A DNA stretch of 64,000 nt from Candidatus Thiomargarita nelsonii. GTDB lineage: Bacteria; Pseudomonadota; Gammaproteobacteria; Beggiatoales; Beggiatoaceae. The stretch is from contig JSZA02000012.1 in assembly GCA_000785145.2 (NCBI GenBank), positions 17,633 to 81,632 on the forward strand, in the 5' to 3' direction. Numbering within the stretch: the stretch's first letter is position 1; every line of letters starts with the position of its first letter. Shown here piece by piece: positions 57,062-64,000 of the stretch. The notes under the pieces were generated by a model, which saw nothing but the letters and a program-made list of their open reading frames with translations, made no database searches and was not told the origin of the DNA. The position numbers and the translations under genes are program-made.

Positions 57062-58405
57062 ATGTCAAAACCACTTTGCTTAGTTATAGATGACGAACCT
57101 GATATCCTTGAATTATTGGTTATGACCTTGAAACCGATGGGCATCACCTGTTATACCGCAGAAACACTCGCTCAAGCTCAAGAATATTTGCTAGAATACG
57201 AATTTGACTTATGTTTGACAGATATGCGCTTACCAGATGGCAATGGCATCGAACTCGTTACCACGTTCGGGCATCAAACCCCCATTATCGTGATTACAGC
57301 ACATGGCAATGTTGAATCTGCTGTCGCTGCCATGAAAGCTGGCGCATTTGACTTTATTGCTAAACCCGTAAAACTCTTAGAATTACGCAATCTCGTTACC
57401 ACAGCCTTACAATTGCCTAAACCCGAAAACCAAACAAAACCACCACAAAAAAAAGAGCCTGAAAATATTCTGTTATCCAAACTTGTTGGTCGCTCTGAAG
57501 CCATGCAAACCGTCCGCGCTAAAATCGAAAAATTAGCACGCAGTCAAGCGCATATCTATATTAAAGGCGAATCGGGTACCGGAAAAGAAGTCGTTGCACA
57601 CCTGATCCATGCATTAGGTGCTCGTGCAAAGCAAGCTTTTACACCCGTTAATTGCGGCGCTATACCAACAGAACTCATGGAAAGCGAGTTTTTTGGACAC
57701 AAAAAAGGAGCGCATTCGACTGCACATAAAGATAAACAAGGACTGTTTCAGACAGCTGATGGGGGAACCTTGTTTCTTGATGAAATCGCCGACTTACCCT
57801 TACACATGCAAGTCAAACTATTGCGGGCTATTCAGGAAAAACAAGTGCGCCCGCTTGGTGCGGCAAAAGAAATACCCGTAGATGTCCGCATACTCAGTGC
57901 CACGCACCGCAATTTAGCCGAATTAGTCAAACAAGGTCAATTTAGACAAGACTTATTTTACCGTGTCAACGTCATTGAACTCTATATTCCACCCTTGCGT
58001 GAACGTCTCGAAGATATTCCAGATTTAGTCACCAAAATTTTGACGAAATTAAAATCAAATGAATACCACCAACAAACAACCATATCAGACAAAGCTATAA
58101 AATCATTACAAGCTTATAGCTACCCGGGTAATGTGCGAGAATTAGAAAATATGCTTGAACGTGCCGTGACGCTTTGTGAAAACAATATAATTAAACATCA
58201 AGATTTGCAATTACCAGAAGCAACACAGCCTAATCATCAAGAACAAACGGGTTTTCACAGCCATATGGAAGAAGTAGAAAGAAACACCATTATGAATGCC
58301 TTAACACAAACTCAAGGCAATAAGGCGAAAGCTGCTAAATTATTAAGTATCAGTTATAGCACCTTACGTTATCGAATCCAAAAACACCAAATTAAATATA
58401 AATAA
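57062..58405 (+). CDS. pilR: Sigma-54-type response regulator PilR with altered GAFTGA loop
   Basis: A 447-residue regulator. Receiver 1-120 with Asp54 (CLTDMRL) as phospho-site. AAA+ domain 140-370 with Walker A GESGTGKE (169-176) and Walker B GTLFLDEIADLP (235-246), and a Fis-type helix-turn-helix at the end (NKAKAAKLLSISYSTLRYRI). The L1 loop that contacts sigma-54, normally GAFTGA, reads GAHSTA at 216-221. That change could weaken or alter sigma-54 activation. The gene follows pilS by 13 bp and its stop overlaps the dut start. Confidence 0.92.
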   Translation: MSKPLCLVIDDEPDILELLVMTLKPMGITCYTAETLAQAQEYLLEYEFDLCLTDMRLPDGNGIELVTTFGHQTPIIVITAHGNVESAVAAMKAGAFDFIAKPVKLLELRNLVTTALQLPKPENQTKPPQKKEPENILLSKLVGRSEAMQTVRAKIEKLARSQAHIYIKGESGTGKEVVAHLIHALGARAKQAFTPVNCGAIPTELMESEFFGHKKGAHSTAHKDKQGLFQTADGGTLFLDEIADLPLHMQVKLLRAIQEKQVRPLGAAKEIPVDVRILSATHRNLAELVKQGQFRQDLFYRVNVIELYIPPLRERLEDIPDLVTKILTKLKSNEYHQQTTISDKAIKSLQAYSYPGNVRELENMLERAVTLCENNIIKHQDLQLPEATQPNHQEQTGFHSHMEEVERNTIMNALTQTQGNKAKAAKLLSISYSTLRYRIQKHQIKYK

Positions 58406-58854
58406 TGCGAACCATAGAAGCAACCATTATAAATCCCTTAATGGGCAAAGAAATTCCCTTACCCAGCTATTCAACCGATGGCGCGGCAGCTATCGACTTA
58501 CGGGCTTGTATTAGTGCCCCCTTGACGATTCAAGCTCAAGAAACGAAACTGATTGGCAGTGGCATTGCTATCAATATCCATGATCCCAATCTGGCGGCTG
58601 TCTTATTACCCCGTTCTGGATTAGGGCTTCATCATGGAATCGTGTTAGGTAATCTAGTCGGATTAATTGATTCTGATTATAGAAAGGAAATTCAGATCGC
58701 CGTTTGGAACAGGAGCAACAAAGCTTTTACAATTCAACAGGGAGAACGGCTCTGCCAAATGGTCTTTGTGCCGATTCTCCAAGTCGAATTTAAGTGGGTA
58801 ACGCATCTCGAAGATAATGGACGCGACGGATTTGGTTCGACAGGATTAAGTTGA
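58405..58854 (+). CDS. dut: dUTP diphosphatase
   Basis: A 149-residue trimeric dUTPase. Motif 1 AAIDLRAC, motif 2 PRSGLG, motif 3 GLIDSDYRKEI with the catalytic Asp, motif 4 GERLCQMV and motif 5 GRDGFGSTG are all present. It hydrolyses dUTP to dUMP, keeping uracil out of DNA. Start overlaps the pilR stop as TAATG. Confidence 0.97.
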   Translation: MRTIEATIINPLMGKEIPLPSYSTDGAAAIDLRACISAPLTIQAQETKLIGSGIAINIHDPNLAAVLLPRSGLGLHHGIVLGNLVGLIDSDYRKEIQIAVWNRSNKAFTIQQGERLCQMVFVPILQVEFKWVTHLEDNGRDGFGSTGLS

Positions 58855-58861
58855 GCACATT

Positions 58862-60031
58862 ATGAAAGAAAAACCTTTACTACTAATAATTGATGACAAC
58901 CCGGTTAATCTGATTCTCTTAGAAACCATTTTGACAAACAATCATTATCGTGTTGTATCAGCAGAAAATGGAGAAGAAGGCTTAGAGACTGCAAAATTGT
59001 CTCCACCTGATCTCATCCTATTAGATATAGCCATGCCTGGCTGGAATGGATACGAAACTTGTCAGCGCATGAAACAAAATAGCATCTTAAAAAAAATTCC
59101 TATCCTATTTTTATCAGCACTCGACAAGACTGAAAATATTGTTCGTGGCTTACAAGCTGGGGGGTTAGACTACATCAGCAAACCTTTCCAAAAAGAGGAA
59201 CTCGTCGCACGACTACAAACTCATCTCGAACTTGCACATTTACGCCAAAACTTAGAAAGTGAAGTGGGCAATCAAACAAAAAAAATCCAATTTCTCTTAG
59301 AAGCTTTACAACTTTCTTACGAAAAAGCCCAACAAGCCTCAATATTAAAAACAGAATTTCTACGCAATATCAGTCACGAATTTTTCACCCCCTTAACAAC
59401 TATCAAAGGTATGACTGAAATTATAACAGAAGACACCCTCTTGACTGAAGAACAACAAGATTGTGTTGAGGGAGTGATGAAAGCCAGTCACCACTTAAAT
59501 ACACTCATCACCAATGCCCTGAGTTTTGCCGAACAATTTCGAGGAGAAGACGAACTTATCCTTTGTGATTTTCAGATACCACAACTTGTGGATAGAGTTT
59601 TAAAAGATTTAGAAACCAAAGATTTGCAAATTACCACCGAAATAGCACCAGCCTTGTACACACTTTTAGAGGGAAATCGTGACGGAATTGACAAGGTTTT
59701 GAGCAACTTAGTAAACAACGCCATTAAATTTACTCAAAAAGGCAAAATTATGATACGTGTGCAAGCACTTGAACGTGAAGCTAAAAAACAGTGGATACGA
59801 TTTGAAGTCAGTGATACAGGCATAGGCATTGCTCAAGATAAACAAGCACACCTATTTGATATTTTTTCTCAAATTGATGCATCATCAACACGACTTTATG
59901 ATGGAATGGGTATGGGGTTAGCGGTTGCAAAAATGTTGACTGAAAAAATGGGCGGACAAATAGGCGTAGATAGTATTTTAAATAAAGGTAGCACATTTTG
60001 GTTTAAAGTGCCGGTGGGATTTTCAGCTTAA
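58862..60031 (+). CDS. Receiver-histidine kinase signalling protein
   Basis: A 389-residue soluble protein. Residues 5-120 are a receiver with phospho-Asp in LILLDIAMPG. A coiled-coil linker leads to a histidine kinase: NISHEFFTPLTTIKGM (H-box), NLVNNAIKFTQ (N-box), DTGIGIAQ and GMGMGLAVAKML (G-boxes). This is a cytoplasmic REC-HisKA-HATPase architecture, typical of phosphorelay intermediates in large sulfur bacteria and cyanobacteria. Seven bp after dut. Confidence 0.9.
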   Translation: MKEKPLLLIIDDNPVNLILLETILTNNHYRVVSAENGEEGLETAKLSPPDLILLDIAMPGWNGYETCQRMKQNSILKKIPILFLSALDKTENIVRGLQAGGLDYISKPFQKEELVARLQTHLELAHLRQNLESEVGNQTKKIQFLLEALQLSYEKAQQASILKTEFLRNISHEFFTPLTTIKGMTEIITEDTLLTEEQQDCVEGVMKASHHLNTLITNALSFAEQFRGEDELILCDFQIPQLVDRVLKDLETKDLQITTEIAPALYTLLEGNRDGIDKVLSNLVNNAIKFTQKGKIMIRVQALEREAKKQWIRFEVSDTGIGIAQDKQAHLFDIFSQIDASSTRLYDGMGMGLAVAKMLTEKMGGQIGVDSILNKGSTFWFKVPVGFSA

Positions 60032-60035
60032 ATGG

Positions 60036-60150
60036 TTTAGCTACGCTAACTTCGTTGCGGGAAATCCGCGGAGCGAAATTCCCGAAACAACAAAAAACCA
60101 TTGATGTTTCGGGAATGAGGAACGATTTCCCGAAACGAAGTCAAACCATT
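60036..60150. repeat. Two TTTCGGGAA palindromes flanked by AAATGGTTT
   Basis: An inverted pair of GGGAAATC-CCCGAAAC units, with TAAATGGTTT at the left and AAACCATTTA at the right as outer inverted ends. Same family as 31781 and 35269. Confidence 0.7.
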
Positions 60151-60175
60151 TAAGATTTATCTTGGACATCCTTAT

Positions 60176-60973
60176 TTATCTTTTCAACCCTTTAGATAAA
60201 TGCGGCTGAATTGTTTGCAATATTTCCTTATGTATTCTTGGACTAGCTGCCACGATATTACCGGTTTTCAAATAATCATTTCCACCGCCAAAATCAGTAC
60301 TGAATCCCCCAGCCTCCTGAATTAACAAAACACCAGCCGCCATATCCCATTTTTTTAAACCTAACTCCCAAAAACCATCTAAACGTCCAGCAGCAACATA
60401 AGCCAAATCCAAAGCCGCAGAGCCAGCGCGACGAATATCTGAAACAAAAGGATACAAAGCCTTAAAAGTATTCAAATAAGTATCTATATGCTCTTGCATT
60501 CTAAAAGGAAAACCAGTGCCTAGTAACGCACCATCCAAAGAGCCTAAACCACTCACTCGTATGCGACGATCATTAAGTAAAGCCCCTTCACCGCGTGAAG
60601 CGGTATATAATTCATCACGTAAAGGATCATAAATCACCGCCTGTTCTAAATAATTAGACTTAGTTAAAGCGATAGAGACACTAAATTGTGGATTTCCATG
60701 TAAAAAATTAGTCGTACCATCGAGAGGATCAATAATCCATTGATACTCATTACCTTTTTGTGCGCCCCCTTCTTCAGCAAGAATAGCATGAGACGGATAG
60801 GCTTTACGCAAAATACTAATAATAGCGGCTTCAGCTTGTCTATCAACTTCACTCACAAAATCGTTTTTGGCTTTGCTCTCTACATGTAAATCTTGGCGTT
60901 TTTCGATGGAGCGGATAATTATCGTACCGGCGCGACGTGCCGCCCGTATCGCAATATTGAGCATTGGTTGCAT
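60176..60973 (-). CDS. suhB: Inositol-1-monophosphatase family protein SuhB
   Basis: A 265-residue phosphatase. Metal site: Glu in AILAEEGG, Asp in WIIDPLDGTTNFLHG, and WDMAAGVLLIQEAGG near the end. In enterobacteria SuhB is also a ribosomal RNA antitermination factor. ATG 60973. One TAACTGA copy lies between this gene and the upstream fthC remnant. Confidence 0.95.
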   Translation of the reverse strand: MQPMLNIAIRAARRAGTIIIRSIEKRQDLHVESKAKNDFVSEVDRQAEAAIISILRKAYPSHAILAEEGGAQKGNEYQWIIDPLDGTTNFLHGNPQFSVSIALTKSNYLEQAVIYDPLRDELYTASRGEGALLNDRRIRVSGLGSLDGALLGTGFPFRMQEHIDTYLNTFKALYPFVSDIRRAGSAALDLAYVAAGRLDGFWELGLKKWDMAAGVLLIQEAGGFSTDFGGGNDYLKTGNIVAASPRIHKEILQTIQPHLSKGLKR

Positions 60974-60990
60974 AATTAGTTCTTAAATTA

Positions 60991-61310
60991 TCAGTTATTA
61001 AATAAAAAAACCCTGTCGCTCATCACACAAAAATCCATTCTGACATCATATTCATTGACATCATCGATTTTATCCACCGACTCAAAGAGTGATAGCCCTA
61101 CTTTGATTATATCATTTCGGCAATTTGGCAAAAATCTATCATAAAAACCCTTACCATACCCCACTCTAAAACCTTGCTTATCAAAACATAATAAGGGAAT
61201 TAAAATCATATCAATTGTATCATCAGGACATTTAATGGCATTAATCGGTTCAGGAATGCCCCAATCATTCTCTACTATTTTGGTATCAGTTGAACTTGGC
61301 GATGTAAGTC
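60991..61310 (-). pseudogene. fthC: 3' exon of 5-formyltetrahydrofolate cyclo-ligase, split by an intron
   Basis: Reading from the intron junction near 61310: STDTKIVENDWGIPEPINAI, then DDTIDMILIPLLCFDKQG, GYGKGFYDRFLP (the conserved GxGKGxYDR nucleotide loop) and the final VGLSLFESV. This is the C-terminal half of the enzyme that makes 5,10-methenyl-THF from 5-formyl-THF. The 5' exon must be beyond the window, past the intron. If the intron splices, the gene is still functional. Confidence 0.75.
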
Positions 61311-61370
61311 ACTCCCTTTATCCCCCATGTTGGCAAGAGTCTGGGATACACCTCACAAAGCCAGTCTGCA

Positions 61371-61405
61371 AAACCGGACTTGAGACTTTCAAACTCATCC
61401 GGCTC
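61371..61405 (-). ncRNA. Group II intron domain V
   Basis: GAGCCGGATGAGTTTGAAAG followed by TCTCAAGTCCGGTTT folds as the 34-nt catalytic hairpin: an AGC triad in the lower stem, a bulge, and an upper stem capped by GAAA. It is the most diagnostic part of a group II intron. Confidence 0.85.
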
Positions 61406-62986
61406 CTCGGATTAGCGTAATCCATTTTGCTAAGTAGAATGTATTTCAATAACTTCTCTCATTAATTGGAGGGTTTCCCCTCGATTCAATTTACTCCAAG
61501 AACTTTATAGTAAATCGCCTAGCTACTTGAATGATTTCAAATTGGTCCTTTGTCATCACCCGATGCAGGTGTTATTATTCCTGCCCCTTTTCCGGTTCTA
61601 AGTACAGTAGAGGTATCAGTAGGTGGTTTAATGTCCGATGCAGGTGTAATTATTCTTCCTGCGCCTCCTCCGAGACTAAGCACCGTGTTGGTACTCGTGG
61701 GCGGTTTCAGACCTTCTGCTTGAAAAGCAGGAGCCATACCATTGTTTAATAACCCTTGTAATTCTGGGCTAGTCTGGCTAACCGTTTTGCCTTTGATACC
61801 TGGATTCTCCCGATGGATTTTGTCATGACAATGTAGATGAACCAGCACTAAGTTCGTGTATTTATCCTCACCTCCTAAATGGCGTGGGTGAATATGATGT
61901 GCTTCTGGCAAGTCTTCGTTGCCAAATCTACATTTGCATACTGGACAAATCCCATCTTGTCTTTTTAGCATTTTCGCTTTAGACGGTGTGATGTTGCCAT
62001 AGCCTTTGGAAAGCCTTTCCGCCCAGTAGGCGGTGTCACCGTCATAGTATGACCTATCGTAACCAACTCTAGCATAACTCCCCGTTCTTTCTTTGTGCTT
62101 GGAATAACCTTTGAGAAATTTAACAATGGTTCTATCTTTTCCTTTACCTTTAATCTCTGCAAAAGTCCACTTTCTACCATTAACAGTAGCAAAATACTTG
62201 TCAACTACCCAGCGTTTGCCTTTCTTTGGATGCCTACGTCGCGCCCATTGATATAGTCTTTTCCACAGTAAGTGGTCAAGTTTGCTGAATGCCTCATTTG
62301 AATGCACTGTCCTATAGTAGTTTGCCCATCCCGATATTTTGGGTTGGAGTATTGCAATTAATTGCACTGGAGTTACTGCCTTTAATTTCCAGATAGTATC
62401 ACCAATCACTCGATAGTGACCTTTTATCTTTTCTTTGGTTGGTTCAACTCGTAATACATGCGTTGCTTTAGCCCTTCGTTGTTCAGTAGGGGTACCATTT
62501 AATAATTTTAGCTTATACGTCCCCTTAATCCGATTTTCGTAATGCCTAATGTGATGGCCTAGAAAATCAACTCCTTCAGTCGAATGAACAATCTTGGTTT
62601 TTTCTTCAGATAGAGTTAAACCTCTAATTTCAAGCCATTTGCCTATATATCTTTTGGATTCCTCAATAACCTCTTTATCCTCATGGAGTACAACAAAGTC
62701 ATCGGCATACCTAACTAGGTCAATGTATAAATGTACCCTAGTTTTGTATTTTTTTCCCGATTTCTTGTTTTCTGTCATACTTACCTTTGTTCTACCGATT
62801 TTAGTTTTCCATCCTTTTAAGGAGCGTAGGTGTTCAATTAGGTCTGTCTCCATTTGGTCAAGTGCTATATTAGCTAATAATGGCGATATAGTCCCACCTT
62901 GAGGCGTTCCCATATTAGTCTGATTATAGTTGGATTTCTCCATATAACCAGCTTTTAACCATCGTTTGACTATTGGTCTCCAATGT

Positions 62987-63030
62987 TGCAGAGGCAAAAG
63001 TTTTCGCGCGCGAAAACTTTTGCCTCTGCA
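62987..63030. repeat. 44-bp perfect palindrome in the RT gene
   Basis: TGCAGAGGCAAAAGTTTTCG, a CGCG centre and the complementary arm. Its length is not a multiple of three, so it shifts the frame between ASQI and WRPIVKRW of the RT. Confidence 0.9.
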
Positions 63031-63284
63031 TCAATTTGCGATGCTAGAAATTTGTGGTCAATGTTATCAAAACAACCTTTTATATCTGCATCCAGAACCC
63101 ATTTTTGTTTTTTCAGTAGAGATGCCGTTATTTTATCAATTGCATCATGGCACCCCATAGCTGGTCTGAAGCCATAACTACATGACTCAAACTTCGCCTC
63201 ATAAAACGGTTCAAGCGCAATTTTAGTGACTGCTTGCATTGCCCTATCCTTAATGGTTGGAATCCCCAAGGGTCTAAGTTTTCC

Positions 63285-63332
63285 TTCAGAGGTAAATGTT
63301 TTTGCGCGCGCGCAAAAACATTTACCTCTGAA
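63285..63332. repeat. 48-bp perfect palindrome in the RT gene
   Basis: TTCAGAGGTAAATGTTTTTG, a GCGCGC-rich centre and the complementary arm. Inserted between IYIPKA and GKLRPLGIP of the RT and causes a frame change. Identical to the palindrome at 63479. Confidence 0.9.
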
Positions 63333-63478
63333 GCTTTCGGAATATATATTCTCTTTGGCGATATAGGTCACTATTTGTCCCAACCAGATTGGATTGTATC
63401 TAACATATCTTTTACTAAAGCCATCTTTCTTTTAGGCGTATTGGCTTTAACTCTATCTACTCCTGCTGTGCGTTTCCC

Positions 63479-63526
63479 TTCAGAGGTAAATGTTTTTGCG
63501 CGCGCGCAAAAACATTTACCTCTGAA
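63479..63526. repeat. 48-bp perfect palindrome, in-frame in the RT gene
   Basis: Same 48-bp palindrome as at 63285. It adds the 16 residues FRGKCFCARAKTFTSE between TTEN and GKRTAGVD, without stop or frameshift. Confidence 0.9.
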
Positions 63527-64000
63527 GTTTTCCGTTGTTACGGTACGCACTGCTAATAACGTCGCATAGTACGAGTTTTGCAATAGATACATTAAGCTTC
63601 GTGCTTTTCTGTACCTACCTGATTTCGTAGCTTTATAAATTCTCTTTTGCAAATTGAATACAAGCCGACGCACCTTGCCCCAGACGAGTTTATCCCAATC
63701 CCACTTAGCCATGACAGTTTCGATACTCTCGTATCTCAATCTGCCAAAGTGAGACACGGGAATCCACTCAGGTTTCGGGTGTTGCCAAAGTATATTCATA
63801 ATTCTAGGGAATACCTATTCGTTTTTAGCTGGTTGCCCAGCATTTGTTCAATTGAATTTATAACACAATTATTCCGAGAGTGAATCGGCATATCCAGTTT
63901 CCCCCTTAGTCGGTTTCTACTGGCATTAGCTTCCCACTCTATCCTACCCGATGCTGTCGCTAAGTGTTTGCACACTCCTCTTGCGCTCCTGCAAGTGACA

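Larger units (their letters stand above)
61537..63799 (-). pseudogene. Group II intron reverse transcriptase/maturase with HNH domain, disrupted
   Basis: The order is RT0-RT1 (KSGRYRKARSLMYLLQNSYY, GKRTAGVDRVK), RT2 (KLRPLGIPTIKDRAMQ), RT3-RT4 (YGFRPAMGCHDAI, DADIKGCFDNIDH), RT4 (GTPQGGTISPLLANI), RT5 YADD intact (VRYADDFVVL), maturase X (LQPKISGWANYYRTVH), and an HNH nuclease (CPVC, AHHIHPRHLGG, HLHCHDKIH). The frame breaks at TAG TGA after SGWDK (about 63371) and at palindrome insertions at 63285 and 62987. A palindrome at 63479 is in-frame. After the HNH domain a tail of two 28-residue repeats (KPPT-T-TVL-G-GAG-IITPAS) follows. The protein cannot be made in full, so mobility needs help in trans. 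Confidence 0.82.
61310..64000 (-). mobile_element. Group II intron (5' end off-window)
   Basis: On the minus strand the order is RNA domain region (63800-64000, with GTGTGCAAACACTTAGCGAC and AGTAGAAACCGACTAAGG), the multi-domain maturase gene, domain V at 61371-61405, a domain VI-like hairpin (TATCCC...GGGATA), and then the fthC exon. The start of the intron is beyond position 64000. Confidence 0.8.

Noticed and set aside
62987..63526. CRISPR-like repeats
   Set aside because: The repeats are irregularly spaced, each is a full palindrome, and there are no spacers of uniform length.

Overview
The window looks like the chromosome of a large sulfur-oxidising gammaproteobacterium of the Beggiatoaceae type (Beggiatoa, Thioploca, 'Candidatus Thiomargarita'). 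This is inferred from gammaproteobacterial gene order (mreB-mreC-mreD-mrdA-rodA-mltB-rlpA-dacA-dat-ybeD; gatCAB; ribBA-ribH-nusB; pilS-pilR; amgK-murU), an AT-rich base composition by eye, many short intergenic palindromes, a group II intron, decayed toxin-antitoxin and Uma2 genes, and four tandem TAACTGA heptamers directly before dacA. TAACTGA arrays are known from marine Beggiatoaceae. No rRNA, tRNA or CRISPR array was found. The genus cannot be fixed from this window alone.

Region 1 (1-12.0 kb) is an accessory carbohydrate and sulfation locus. It has six sulfotransferases of several subfamilies, a GT4 and a GT2 glycosyltransferase, an exported clan-A-type glycoside hydrolase and a radical SAM/SPASM protein. 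Together they suggest synthesis, sulfation and trimming of a surface polysaccharide. Region 2 (12.0-16.3 kb) is a gene graveyard: a MITE-like element, a copied fragment of the 3' end of a downstream peptidase gene, a truncated hypothetical gene, a frameshifted AbiEi-like gene, a Uma2 remnant and a 106-bp direct repeat.

Region 3 (16.3-26.1 kb) holds the most unusual proteins. One is a Ser/Thr kinase joined through one membrane helix to a periplasmic cytochrome c domain. It is followed by an M16C peptidase, an unknown helical protein and an RRM protein. Next comes a three-gene set: a ParA-like ATPase, a protein with two ribbon-helix-helix-like segments and a nuclease-like domain that has lost its catalytic residues, and a stand-alone paralogue that keeps them.

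Region 4 (26.1-46 kb) is core genome: pgsA-uvrC, sbcB, amgK-murU, rpoH, the elongasome and peptidoglycan operon on the minus strand, and divergent gatCAB. Region 5 (46-50.3 kb) is again accessory: an antitoxin-like gene, a PIN toxin gene split by an insertion, a UPF0175 antitoxin, a Uma2 protein, a hypothetical gene, and a roughly 100-bp patch made of copies of gatB and relA pieces. Region 6 (50.3-61.3 kb) is core and signalling: relA, ribBA-ribH-nusB, pilS-pilR, dut, a REC-histidine kinase and suhB. The 5-formyltetrahydrofolate cyclo-ligase gene is interrupted by a group II intron that runs off the window end. The intron's reverse transcriptase is itself broken by stop codons and three 44-48 bp perfect palindromes.

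All functional calls rest on motif reading and remembered family features; no database search was possible.
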